Shown: in pieces, positions 44,658 through 52,836 of the stretch
Layout of the letters: every line of letters begins with the position of its first letter
How positions within the stretch are numbered: the first letter of the stretch is position 1
NCBI GenBank assembly: GCA_040757715.1
Contig: JBFLWS010000007.1
Span: 1-64,000, forward strand
DNA: 64,000 nt
From: CAIMFV01 sp040757715
GTDB taxonomy: Bacteria; Pseudomonadota; Alphaproteobacteria; Caulobacterales; Caulobacteraceae
Direction: 5' to 3'
Made by a program: the position numbers and the translations under genes
The notes under the pieces: model-generated
What the model saw: only the letters and a program-made list of their open reading frames with translations
Database searches by the model: none
What the model was told of the DNA's origin: nothing

Positions 44658-45533
44658 ATGGCTCAAGACGGCGTCAAGCACGACTACCACCTGGTGAACC
44701 CCAGTCCCTGGCCGCTGGTGGGCTCCGCCGCCGCCACGGTTGCCGCTATCGGTCTGATCGGCCTCCTGAAGGGCGCCCTCGGCATCCATAAGGGCGACCC
44801 CAATGTGCTCTTCGTGGGCGTGGCCCTGATCCTGCTCACCATGTTCTTCTGGTGGGCCGACGTGATCAAGGAAAGCCGCAAGGGCGACCACACCCCGGTG
44901 GTGTCTATTGGCCTGCGCTACGGCATGATCTTGTTCATCGCCTCTGAAGTGATGTTCTTCGTCGGCTGGTTCTGGGTCTTCTTCGAAATGGCGCTGTTCC
45001 ACGGCGCCCGCACCCACTCGGTGATCGATGAAGTGCGCGCCGCCTGGGCTACCTGGCCGCCGAAGGGCGTGGAGACCATCGATCCCTGGGGCTTCCCGCT
45101 GCTGAACACCGTGACCCTGCTGACCTCCGGCACGACGGTGACCTGGGCCCACCACGCCCTGCAAAAGGGCCATCGCAAGAGCGCCATCGCCGGCCTCACC
45201 CTCACCATCCTGCTCGGGCTCCTGTTCACCTCGATCCAGGCCTACGAGTATCGCGAGATCATCATGGAGAAGCTGTTCTTCGGCCCGGAGGCTGGGAACT
45301 CGGGCCTCTATGGCAACGCCTTCTTCATGGCCACGGGCTTCCACGGCTTCCACGTCATCATCGGCACCATCTTCCTCACCGTCTGCCTGTTCCGTCTGCT
45401 CAGCGGCGGCTTCACCCCGCAGAAGCATTTCGGCTTCGAGGCGGCGGCCTGGTACTGGCACTTCGTTGATGTGGTGTGGCTGTTCCTCTTCACCTTCATC
45501 TACGTGATCTTCCGCGGCCACGCGGGGGTCTGA
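44658..45533 (+). CDS. ctaE: Cytochrome c oxidase subunit III
   Basis: 291 residues with seven membrane helices. Conserved blocks: HDYHLVNPSPWPL near the start, GLRYGMILFIASEVMFFVGW, GATWPPKG-like ATWPPKGVETIDPW, WAHHALQKG, and the C-terminal YWHFVDVVWLFLF. It binds structural lipids and protects turnover of the oxidase. ATG 44658 fits the family start; the frame is open from 44625. DUF983 and surf1 genes follow at once. Confidence 0.95.
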   Translation: MAQDGVKHDYHLVNPSPWPLVGSAAATVAAIGLIGLLKGALGIHKGDPNVLFVGVALILLTMFFWWADVIKESRKGDHTPVVSIGLRYGMILFIASEVMFFVGWFWVFFEMALFHGARTHSVIDEVRAAWATWPPKGVETIDPWGFPLLNTVTLLTSGTTVTWAHHALQKGHRKSAIAGLTLTILLGLLFTSIQAYEYREIIMEKLFFGPEAGNSGLYGNAFFMATGFHGFHVIIGTIFLTVCLFRLLSGGFTPQKHFGFEAAAWYWHFVDVVWLFLFTFIYVIFRGHAGV

Positions 45534-45537
45534 GCTC

Positions 45538-45909
45538 ATGGCTGAGGCGAGTTCGCTGCCGACCGCGATTGGACGCGGACTCGCCTGCCGGTGCCCGAAC
45601 TGCGGTAAGGGGCCGCTCTTCCAGGGCCTGCTGAAAATTCGGCCGCGCTGCGAGGCGTGCGGCTTCGATCTCGCCAAGGCGGACACCGGCGACGGGCCCG
45701 CGGTGTTCGTGACCCTCGGCGCCGGCACGGTGAGCTGTTTCGGCCTCCTTTTCACCGAGCTCGCCTTCAACCTGCCCATCTGGCTCGAACTGGCCATCTG
45801 GCTGCCGATCACGGCGGTGTTGTGCTTGGGCGCGCTGCGGCCGCTGAAGAGCCTCCTCGTCTCGCTTCAGGTGCACAACAAGGCGTCCGAGGCGCGGTAT
45901 GAGGGCTGA
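45538..45909 (+). CDS. DUF983 membrane protein
   Basis: 123 residues. The N-terminal zinc-ribbon-like pair CRCPNCGKG and CEACGFDL (two CxxC knuckles) is followed by two transmembrane helices (about 58-80 and 84-104). DUF983 proteins recur inside oxidase operons of alphaproteobacteria between ctaE and surf1, so a role in oxidase biogenesis, perhaps metal handling, is inferred. The start is 4 bases after ctaE, and its end overlaps surf1 by 11 bases. Confidence 0.9.
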   Translation: MAEASSLPTAIGRGLACRCPNCGKGPLFQGLLKIRPRCEACGFDLAKADTGDGPAVFVTLGAGTVSCFGLLFTELAFNLPIWLELAIWLPITAVLCLGALRPLKSLLVSLQVHNKASEARYEG

Positions 45910-46600
45910 GCCCCCGCCGCGGCTGGACCTAAAGCTCGCGGCGACGGTGACCCTGGCCTTCCTGATCCTCATTTCCTTGGGGACCTGGCAGGTGCTGCGC
46001 CTGCAATGGAAGACCGAGCTGCTGCACAAGATTGAACTCTTGCAGGCCGCGCCTGCCAAGCCACTGGCTGAAGGGTTGAGCCGTGGCGACGACGCCGATT
46101 TCATCCGCGTCCAGCTTGATTGTCCGGGCCTCGACCAGGCCCCGACGCTGAAGACCTACGCCCTGAACGAGGCCGGCCAGGTGGGCGACCGCATCCTGGC
46201 CGCCTGCCCCATCCATGTTGACGGCTATGGCTCCATCCTCATCGATCGTGGTTTCGCGCCCAAGGGCGTTGCGCTCAGACCTGCCGCCTCGCCCGACGCA
46301 TCGGTGATCGGCGTGCTGCGCAAGCCGGCCCCGCCCTCCGCCTTCGCACCCAAGCCGATGGAATTGGCGGGCGAATGGAGCGGCCGCGACCTGCCCGCCA
46401 TGGCCGCGGAGCTGAAGGCGCGGAACCCTGCGCCCTATTTCCTTGAGCTGGAAAAGCCCGCCCCGCCCGCGGGATATCCCAAGCCCGAACCGCTGGCGCT
46501 GGGCCTCAGCAACAATCACCTCGGCTACGCCATCACCTGGTTCGGGCTGGCGGCGGCGCTCATCGGCGTATACATCGGCTATCTTCGCCGAAGGGTTTGA
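45899..46600 (+). CDS. surf1: SURF1-family oxidase assembly protein
   Basis: 233 residues with the SURF1 topology. Membrane helix 1 (about 13-31, AATVTLAFLILISLGTWQVL), a large periplasmic domain, and helix 2 (about 205-227, LGYAITWFGLAAALIGVYIG). The LGTWQVLRLQWK and NNHLGYAITWFGLA blocks are typical. It helps put heme a into subunit I. thrC starts with a TTG overlapping the stop by four bases. Confidence 0.94.
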   Translation: MRAEPPPRLDLKLAATVTLAFLILISLGTWQVLRLQWKTELLHKIELLQAAPAKPLAEGLSRGDDADFIRVQLDCPGLDQAPTLKTYALNEAGQVGDRILAACPIHVDGYGSILIDRGFAPKGVALRPAASPDASVIGVLRKPAPPSAFAPKPMELAGEWSGRDLPAMAAELKARNPAPYFLELEKPAPPAGYPKPEPLALGLSNNHLGYAITWFGLAAALIGVYIGYLRRRV

Positions 46601-47994
46601 ACCACTTGCTGTACGTTTCCACGCGCGGGCGTGCCGAGCCCGCCGGTTTCGCCGATATCCTGCTGCGCGGCCTCGCCCCCGACGGCGGCCTCTATGTGCC
46701 GCAGACCTGGCCGGGTCTCAGCGCCGCTGAAATCGAGGGTTTCGCCGGCGCGCCCTATGCCGAGGTCGCGGCCACGGTGCTGTCGCGCTTCACGGGTTCC
46801 GACTTTGATTTTCCCACCCTGCAGCGGCTGTGCCGAACCGCCTATGGCCGCTTCGACCACAAGGACGTGGTCCCGCTGCGCGAGCTCGCGCCCTCGCTCT
46901 ATCTGTTGGAGCTGTTTCATGGGCCGACGCTCGCCTTCAAGGACGTGGCCATGCAGATCTTGGCCCAGCTCTACGACCTGGAGCTGGAGCGCCAGGGACG
47001 GCGCCTGACCATCGTCGCCGCCACCTCGGGCGACACCGGCGGCGCGGCGGTGGAGGCCTTCCGCGGCTCCAACCGCGTGGACATGGTGGTGCTGTTCCCG
47101 GAGGGGCGCATCAGCGAGGTGCAGCGCCGGTTCATGACCACGCCGGAAGACAGCAACATTCATTGCCTCAGCGTCGCGGGCGATTTCGACGACTGCCAGG
47201 CCATGGTGAAGGCCCTGTTCGCCGACCGGGCCTTCGCCGACGAAGTGCAGCTGTCGGGGGTCAACTCCATCAACTGGGGCCGCATCGCCGCCCAGAGCGT
47301 CTATTATTTCACCGCCGCGGCGGCCCTGGCCAAGACCGGCGTCGCGCCGGTGTTCGCCACCCCCACCGGCAATTTCGGCGACGCCTATGCCGGCTATGTG
47401 GCCAAGCTCATGGGGCTCGACATCAACCGCATCGTGGTGGCCACCAACGCCAACGACATCTTGGCGCGGGCCTTGGTCAGCGGCCGCTATCGCCGGGGCG
47501 AGGCGGTAGCCACCCAGTCGCCGGCCATGGACATCCAGGCCGCCTCCAACTTCGAGCGGCTCTATTTTGAGGCGTGCGGACGCGACGCGACGGCCACCGC
47601 GGCGGCGTTCGAAGCCTTCGCGCGCGACGGCGATGTGACCCTGCCCGCGTCCGTGTTCGAGGCCATGCGCCACACCTTCGCCGGCCGCTCGGTGAGCGAG
47701 GCGGAGACCTCCGCCTGCATGAAGCGGGCCCTCGACCGCTATGGCGTGCTCGTCGATCCGCACACAGCGGTGGGGCTGGCGGCCGCCGAGGATCTGGACG
47801 TGGCTGGGCCGCGCGTGGTGCTCTCCACCGCCCATCCGGCCAAGTTCCCCGAGGCTGTGCTAGCCGCTACCGGGCGCACGCCCGACATGCCGGAGGCGGG
47901 CGCGGGCCTCTACGACAAGCCGGAGCGGTTCGATCGCATGGCCGCCGATCTTGAAGCGCTCAAGAGCTTCGTGCGTGGAGCTGTTGGCAAATGA
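46597..47994 (+). CDS. thrC: Threonine synthase
   Basis: 465-residue PLP enzyme forming threonine from O-phosphohomoserine. The start reads YVSTRGRAEPAGFADILLRG, PLP Lys115 lies in GPTLAFKDVAMQ, and ATSGDTGGAAVEAFRG is the phosphate-binding loop. GVNSINWGRI and TGNFGDAYAGYVAK are family blocks. TTG 46597 (overlapping surf1) or TTG 46606 is the start; both are non-ATG. The M16 protease gene overlaps its stop (ATGA), a gene pair well known in Caulobacterales and Rhizobiales. Confidence 0.94.
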   Translation: MNHLLYVSTRGRAEPAGFADILLRGLAPDGGLYVPQTWPGLSAAEIEGFAGAPYAEVAATVLSRFTGSDFDFPTLQRLCRTAYGRFDHKDVVPLRELAPSLYLLELFHGPTLAFKDVAMQILAQLYDLELERQGRRLTIVAATSGDTGGAAVEAFRGSNRVDMVVLFPEGRISEVQRRFMTTPEDSNIHCLSVAGDFDDCQAMVKALFADRAFADEVQLSGVNSINWGRIAAQSVYYFTAAAALAKTGVAPVFATPTGNFGDAYAGYVAKLMGLDINRIVVATNANDILARALVSGRYRRGEAVATQSPAMDIQAASNFERLYFEACGRDATATAAAFEAFARDGDVTLPASVFEAMRHTFAGRSVSEAETSACMKRALDRYGVLVDPHTAVGLAAAEDLDVAGPRVVLSTAHPAKFPEAVLAATGRTPDMPEAGAGLYDKPERFDRMAADLEALKSFVRGAVGK

Positions 47995-49289
47995 GCCCTG
48001 CCGACGCAGGGGGGCAGCCTCGAACCACGCCGAGACTGCACAGGCTCGCCAACGGCGTTCGGGTAATCGCCGACCCCATGCCCGGCCTGGAAAGCGTGGG
48101 CGTATCGGTGGTGGTGCACAGCGGCGCGCGCTGGGAGAAGCCTGAGGAGCTCGGCTGGTCGCACCTTTTGGAACACATGGTGTTCAAGGGCGCAGGCGCG
48201 CGCGGCGCCCACGACATCGTCGAGGCCATTGAGGCCAAGGGCGGGCAGATCAACGCCGCCACTGGCTATGAACGCACCAGCTTTCAGGTGCGGGGCATGG
48301 CCGACGTGCTCACCCTTGGCCTCGAAATCTGCGCCGACCTCATTCGCCGGCCGACTCTCGCCGCTGAAGATCTGGTGCGGGAAAAGCAGGTGGTGGGCCA
48401 GGAAATCGCTGAAGCCGCCGACACCCCCGACGATCGCGTGTTCGACCTCGCACAGGCGGCGGCGTTCGAGCGCCAGCCGCTCGGTCGCCCCATCCTCGGC
48501 ACCACCGAAAGCGTCGACGCTGCCTCCCCCGCCCGTCTTCGCGCCTTCCACCATGGCTATTATGCGCCGGAGCGGCTGTGCGTGGCCGTGGCCGGCCGGG
48601 TGGACGAAGATGACCTGTTGCAACGGGTGGAAGCCCTGTTCGGCGACATGCGCCCGTCGCGCGGCGATCAGCCGACGCCGGCCGCGGCCGTGTTCAGCGG
48701 CGGCGATCGCCAGGAACAGCGGCGCCTTGAACAGGCGCAGCTTGTCCTGTTGTTGCCCGGGGTCGGCCTGCACGATCGCCACTATTTCACCGCCCGCCTG
48801 TTCGCCGAGGTGCTGGGCGGCGGCATGGCCTCGCGTCTCTTCCAGGAGGTGCGGGAGAAGCGCGGCCTCGCCTACGCCATCGATTCCTACGCCGAGGCCT
48901 ATGAGGACGTGGGCCTGCTCGGCGTCTATGCCGGCCTTGCGGCGGAAGACGCTGGCGCGGCGGCGGCGCTCATCGCCGAAGAGATCGTCAAGCTGGCGGA
49001 GCGGGTGAGCGAGACGGAACTCGCCCGCGCCAAGGCTCAGCTTAAGGCTCACCTCTACATGGGCCTGGAATCGCCCCTCACCCGCGCGGAGCACGCCGCC
49101 GGTCAGGCCTTCCTGTTCAATCGCTTGATGCCGGCGCAGGAGCTGGCGGCGGCCATCGAGGCGACCACGCCACACGACTTTCGCACCTATGGCGAGGCGG
49201 CGCTGTCCCGCCGCCGCCGGGCGCTCGCCACCCTCGGCTCAAAGCGGGCGGGAGAGGCGGCCAAGGCCTTTGATCGCGCCCTGGCCTGA
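47991..49289 (+). CDS. M16-family zinc peptidase (processing-peptidase-like)
   Basis: 432 residues. It has the inverted zinc motif HLLEH (residues 58-62, preceded by ELGWS) and the GGQINAATGYERTSF substrate loop; the third zinc ligand Glu lies about 76 residues later, in the EDLVREKQVVGQEIAEA region. The C-terminal half contains the R/Y motif region REKRGLAYAIDSY. It is related to the mitochondrial processing peptidase beta subunit. No signal peptide is evident. Last gene of the long plus-strand run that starts with ctaC; convergent with a VOC gene 3 bases away. Confidence 0.92.
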   Translation: MSPADAGGQPRTTPRLHRLANGVRVIADPMPGLESVGVSVVVHSGARWEKPEELGWSHLLEHMVFKGAGARGAHDIVEAIEAKGGQINAATGYERTSFQVRGMADVLTLGLEICADLIRRPTLAAEDLVREKQVVGQEIAEAADTPDDRVFDLAQAAAFERQPLGRPILGTTESVDAASPARLRAFHHGYYAPERLCVAVAGRVDEDDLLQRVEALFGDMRPSRGDQPTPAAAVFSGGDRQEQRRLEQAQLVLLLPGVGLHDRHYFTARLFAEVLGGGMASRLFQEVREKRGLAYAIDSYAEAYEDVGLLGVYAGLAAEDAGAAAALIAEEIVKLAERVSETELARAKAQLKAHLYMGLESPLTRAEHAAGQAFLFNRLMPAQELAAAIEATTPHDFRTYGEAALSRRRRALATLGSKRAGEAAKAFDRALA

Positions 49290-49292
49290 CCG

Positions 49293-49664
49293 CTATTCGT
49301 ACCAGAGCTCGATGAGGTAGCCGTCGGGGTCGGCGACGAAGGCGTAAGGACAGCCCGGCGCGAACAGGCCCTGCTCCTTGAGCTCACCGCCCGCCGCGAG
49401 CACTGCGGCGATGGCGCCTTCCATATCCTCGGGGGCGACCAGACGGAACCCGAAGTGAGCGACGCCGCCGGCCTTGATCTCCTCCGGAGGCGCCTGGTCG
49501 AAGGCGAGCACGTCCTTGGGGCCGGGGCCTTGCACCTGCACCGAGCGCGCGTCGCGATAATAGATCCGCCCCCCGAACGCGGCGACGTAGAAATTGGCCG
49601 CGCGTTCGGGATCGGCCACCTTCAGGGCCACATGGCTGAGGCCGAAGGTGCGGGCGGGGGGCAT
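49293..49664 (-). CDS. VOC-family protein (glyoxalase/bleomycin-resistance fold)
   Basis: 123 residues with two beta-alpha-beta-beta-beta modules. The putative metal ligands are His in LSHVALKVADPERAANFY, His in VAHFGFRLV and Glu in LIELWYE at the end. The substrate is unknown; lactoylglutathione lyase-like activity is only one possibility. It lies 4 bases downstream of an acyl-CoA dehydrogenase gene on the same strand, so co-expression with it is likely and an acyl-CoA epimerase or isomerase role is thinkable. Confidence 0.83.
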   Translation of the reverse strand: MPPARTFGLSHVALKVADPERAANFYVAAFGGRIYYRDARSVQVQGPGPKDVLAFDQAPPEEIKAGGVAHFGFRLVAPEDMEGAIAAVLAAGGELKEQGLFAPGCPYAFVADPDGYLIELWYE

Positions 49665-49668
49665 GGCG

Positions 49669-50970
49669 TCAGCGGATGCCTGGCACGTGCAGCTTGGCCT
49701 CGTCAGCGTTGCGCTGGCGGGTGGCCTTGTCGCCGTACTTGCCGAACTCCATGCGGGCGATGGTGCGGTTGTGCACCTCGTCCGGACCGTCCGCGAGGCG
49801 CAGAGTACGGATGCCGGAATAGAGCTTGGCGAGGCCCGGGTCGGAGGTGACGCCGGCGCCGCCGTGAGCCTGGATGGCGTCGTCGATGATCTTCAGGGCC
49901 ATGCGCGGGGCCGCCACCTTGATCATGGCGATCTCCAGCCGCGCCGACTTGTTGCCGGCCTTGTCCATCATGTCGGCGGCCTTGAGGCATAGCAAGCGGC
50001 ACATCTCGATCTCGATACGGGCCTCGGCCACGCGCTGCTCCCACACCGAGTGCTCGGCGATGGTCTTGCCGAAGGCCTTGCGCGACAGGAGCCGCTTGGT
50101 CATGGCCTCGAGCGCCACTTCTGCCGCGCCGATGGTGCGCATGCAGTGGTGGATGCGGCCCGGGCCGAGGCGGCCTTGCGCGATCTCGAAGCCGCGGCCT
50201 TCGCCCAAGAGCAGGTTCTCCGCCGGCACGCGCACGTTCTTCAGGATCACCTCGGCATGGCCGTGCGGGGCGTCGTCATAGCCGAACACCGGCAGCATGC
50301 GCACCACTTCGACGCCGGGCGCGTCGAGGGGGACCAGGATCTGGCTCTGCTGGGTGTAGGTGTGGGCGGCCGGATCGGTCTTGCCCATGACGATGGCCAC
50401 CTTGCAGCGCGGATCGCCCACGCCGGAGGACCACCACTTGCGGCCGTTGATCACATAGTGATCGCCGTCCCGGACGATGCTGGTCTCGATATTGGTGGCG
50501 TCGGAGGAGGCCACCGCCGGCTCGGTCATCAGGAAGGCCGAGCGGATTTCGCCGCGCATGAGCGGGATGAGCCACTCAAGCTTTTGTTCCCGGGTGCCGT
50601 AACGTTCCAGCACTTCCATATTGCCGGTGTCGGGTGCGGAGCAGTTGAACACCTCCGAGCCGAAGCCCACCCGACCCATCAGCTCAGAGAGCGGCGCATA
50701 TTCGAGATTGGAAAGGCCCGGGCCCTCGAACTCCACCGAGGTGTCGAGGTTCGGATGCCCGGCGTGCGGGGGCATGAACAGATTCCAGAGACCGGCGGCT
50801 TTGGCCTTGCCCTTCAGCTCCTCCAGCACCTGCACCACCTTCCAGCGCGCCGGGCCCTCCACCGCCATTTCGGCGTTGTAGAGGGGAACCGCCGGATAGA
50901 CGTGCTCGTCCATGAAGGCCGATACGCGGTCGATCCAATGTTTCTGGCGTTCGGAATAGGTGAAGTCCAT
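49669..50970 (-). CDS. Acyl-CoA dehydrogenase, ACAD10/11-like
   Basis: 433 residues. It starts DFTYSERQKHWIDRVSAFM, then GLWNLFMPPHAG. The FAD/substrate blocks are LMTEPAVASSDATNIETS and INGRKWWSSGVGDPRCKVAI, and the end is RTLRLADGPDEVHNRTIARM. The WWSSG and GPDEVH forms are typical of the ACAD10/11-like group acting on unusual or branched acyl-CoAs. It is divergent from a GNAT gene and outside the main beta-oxidation operon. Confidence 0.92.
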   Translation of the reverse strand: MDFTYSERQKHWIDRVSAFMDEHVYPAVPLYNAEMAVEGPARWKVVQVLEELKGKAKAAGLWNLFMPPHAGHPNLDTSVEFEGPGLSNLEYAPLSELMGRVGFGSEVFNCSAPDTGNMEVLERYGTREQKLEWLIPLMRGEIRSAFLMTEPAVASSDATNIETSIVRDGDHYVINGRKWWSSGVGDPRCKVAIVMGKTDPAAHTYTQQSQILVPLDAPGVEVVRMLPVFGYDDAPHGHAEVILKNVRVPAENLLLGEGRGFEIAQGRLGPGRIHHCMRTIGAAEVALEAMTKRLLSRKAFGKTIAEHSVWEQRVAEARIEIEMCRLLCLKAADMMDKAGNKSARLEIAMIKVAAPRMALKIIDDAIQAHGGAGVTSDPGLAKLYSGIRTLRLADGPDEVHNRTIARMEFGKYGDKATRQRNADEAKLHVPGIR

Positions 50971-51075
50971 GGTGCGTCCCTCCCAAGGGTCTCGGCATGT
51001 TTAAGTGAACGACGATCATTTTGGAGCCCCGCCGCCGCGGGGGCAATGGTGGAGATGCAGCACTTGGCGACCGGA

Positions 51076-51651
51076 ATGATGAAACTCACCGCTGAGGCGC
51101 TGCAAGGCAGGCATGTGCGGCTCGAACCCTTGGCCGCTGAGCATGACGGCGCCTTGCGCGCCGCCTGCGAGGCCGACCTGGAGATCTGGCCGCTCTATCC
51201 CTTTTCCATGCAGGGGGAGCATTACGATCGCTGGCGCCAGGGCGTCGACCGGCGCGTGACCGCCGGCGAGGCCATCGCCTTCGCTGTGATCATCGAGGGG
51301 CGATGCGGCGGCGTTACGCTTTATACGGCCATTGATGCACCCAATCGCAGGGTGGAGATCGGCAACACCTACTATCGCCCCGACCTGCGCGGCGGCGTGG
51401 TCAATCCGGAGAGCAAGCTCTTGCTGCTCGACCACGCCTTCGCCAGCGGCGCGACCTGCGTTCAGTTTCGCGTAGACGCCCTCAATGCGCGTTCGCGCGC
51501 GGCCATGACCAAGCTGGGGGCGCACCAAGATGGAATCTTGCGCCAGGATCGCGTCACTTGGACCGGTCGGGTGCGCGACACTGTGGTCTTTTCGATCCTG
51601 GTGGATGAGTGGCCCAAGGTTCAGGCCGGCTTGACGGCTAGAATTGACTGA
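51076..51651 (+). CDS. GNAT-family N-acetyltransferase (RimJ/RimL-like)
   Basis: About 191 residues. The GRHVRLEPLAAEHDGALRAA start and the EIGNTYYRPDLRGG-VNPESKLLLLDHAF block (acetyl-CoA pyrophosphate loop) are followed by CVQFRVDALNARSRAAMTKLGAHQDG. They match GNAT proteins of the RimJ/RimL type that acetylate amino groups of proteins or small molecules. ATGs at 51046, 51055, 51076 and 51079 are all in frame; 51076/51079 gives the most family-like N-terminus. The frame is open far upstream only because it lies antisense to the acyl-CoA dehydrogenase gene. Confidence 0.8.
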   Translation: MMKLTAEALQGRHVRLEPLAAEHDGALRAACEADLEIWPLYPFSMQGEHYDRWRQGVDRRVTAGEAIAFAVIIEGRCGGVTLYTAIDAPNRRVEIGNTYYRPDLRGGVVNPESKLLLLDHAFASGATCVQFRVDALNARSRAAMTKLGAHQDGILRQDRVTWTGRVRDTVVFSILVDEWPKVQAGLTARID

Positions 51652-51858
51652 ACAGTCAGTAAAATTGACGAAACTGTCAAAAATTGAAGCGCCGCAATAT
51701 TGTTGCGTGAAACTTTCAAGCCAATTGTGGCGGAAAAGTCTAAATTCGCCCGCGGCGCTTAAGAAATATGACAGCTCCACCGCTGGAAGGCGTTGACTTG
51801 CCGGAATTTTTGACGTTCTTTGTCAGGGCGAGGTTGAACACCGCCTAGACGGTTGCGC

Positions 51859-51951
51859 CTCCGGCGTTTCGGGGAGGAAACGCCCTCTAAATCTGCCCCC
51901 AGATGGCAGGCGAGCCCGTCGCGATATCCCCCGCGGCGGGCTTCGTTTATT
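51859..51951 (+). ncRNA. Candidate small RNA with three stem-loops and a terminator
   Basis: Three successive hairpins on the plus strand. The first is GGCGTTT (51863-51869) / AAACGCC (51878-51884) with the loop CGGGGAGG. The second is CTGCC / GGCAG around CCCAGAT (51893-51909). The third is a 10-bp stem at 51914-51923 / 51932-51941 with one G-U pair, followed by TTCGTTTATT, an intrinsic terminator shape. The first loop resembles a Shine-Dalgarno sequence exposed in a loop. It lies more than 200 bases after the GNAT stop. No Rfam family recognised; the promoter is not defined. Confidence 0.4.
51914..51951 (+). terminator. Intrinsic terminator
   Basis: A 10-bp stem (GCCCGTCGCG / CGCGGCGGGC, one G-U pair) with an ATATCCCC loop, followed by TTCGTTTATT. 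It reads in the plus direction, 260 bases beyond the GNAT stop, so it either ends a long GNAT 3' region or belongs to an independent small RNA. Confidence 0.7.
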
Positions 51952-52024
51952 CTGACGTCAGGCTTTTGCGGAAAATTTTGACACCGATGTCAATTCATCA
52001 GTGGATGAATTAAGGGCGCGTGGC

Positions 52025-52831
52025 TCAGGCGGCGTTGGTTTCATCCGTCGCGCCCGCGCTTCCCGCGCACAGCTCATCGAAGAAGGCCACCGTGGCCTGG
52101 GCCACCTTGCTGCGCTCCTGGTCCACCGTGACCAGGTGGTAGCTGTTCTCGAGATAGAGCTTGCGCACCGGTCCGCTGACCTTGGCGGCCAATCGCTCGG
52201 CGTTGCGAATGTGGGTGATGTCGTCCTCGGTGGCGTGCACCAAGAGCACCGGCGCCGTCACCTTGGCGAGTTGGCGCTCCACCTTGTTCACCAGGACAAG
52301 GTTCGAGGCGAGGGAGAGGCCGGGCATGAAGGGTAGGCCGGCGTCCTTGGTGGAGCCGGAGAACATCATTTCCTCGATCACCGCCCGCAGACGCTCGTCC
52401 TTGATGCCATAGGGCGGCCGCTCCATGAACCGCCAGCGGTTCACGAAGGGCAGATGCTTGCCGATGGGGATGAACCACGACCCGCCCGGGGTGGCCCAGC
52501 CGTCATAGCGCATGGTGGGGGCGAAGGCGGCCACGCCCTTGACCCGCTCCGGATACTTTTCAGCGAGCGCCAAGGCGAGCACGGCGCCCATGGACAGCCC
52601 GCCGACGAAGGCCTGGCCGCCATTGGCGCTGACCCGCAACAGATCCTGCTCGCAGGCGCCGAGCCAGTCGCGCCAACCCGTTTTCAGAAGCGTCGCCTCG
52701 TCCACCCCATGCCCGGGCAGCATGGGGGTCTCCACCTCATAGCCGGCGCGGCGCAGGGCCCGGCTCACCGACTGCAGTTCAGCCGGAGCGCCGGTGAGGC
52801 CGTGATAGAGGAGGACGGGCGACTTCTGCAC
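52025..52831 (-). CDS. Alpha/beta hydrolase (carboxylesterase / monoacylglycerol lipase type)
   Basis: 268 residues. VLLYHGLTGAPAELQSVSR forms the oxyanion region (residues 6-24), the nucleophile elbow is GLSMG (Ser at about 80), Asp lies in VHATEDDITH and His in NSYHLVTVD. These are the marks of Est30-like esterases that cleave medium-chain acyl esters or thioesters. It begins 5 bases after the class III aminotransferase gene, so it is coupled with it. With the ACP and ketoacyl synthase genes upstream on the strand, a thioesterase or transacylase role is a reasonable guess. Confidence 0.87.
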   Translation of the reverse strand: MQKSPVLLYHGLTGAPAELQSVSRALRRAGYEVETPMLPGHGVDEATLLKTGWRDWLGACEQDLLRVSANGGQAFVGGLSMGAVLALALAEKYPERVKGVAAFAPTMRYDGWATPGGSWFIPIGKHLPFVNRWRFMERPPYGIKDERLRAVIEEMMFSGSTKDAGLPFMPGLSLASNLVLVNKVERQLAKVTAPVLLVHATEDDITHIRNAERLAAKVSGPVRKLYLENSYHLVTVDQERSKVAQATVAFFDELCAGSAGATDETNAA

Positions 52832-52836
52832 GCGGC

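Larger units (their letters stand above)
51652..52024. other. AT-rich intergenic region between convergent genes
   Basis: About 370 bases without a protein gene between the GNAT gene (plus) and the alpha/beta hydrolase gene (minus). It is noticeably AT-rich over 51650-51830 and 51950-52015, with several TTGAC-type words (51793, 51817, 51978). The middle (51859-51951) is GC-rich and folds into three hairpins ending in a terminator (separate entry). Confidence 0.6.

Noticed and set aside
50050..51075. Upstream extension of the GNAT gene by over 300 codons
   Set aside because: The extension is antisense to the acyl-CoA dehydrogenase gene; only the last about 190 residues look like a protein family.
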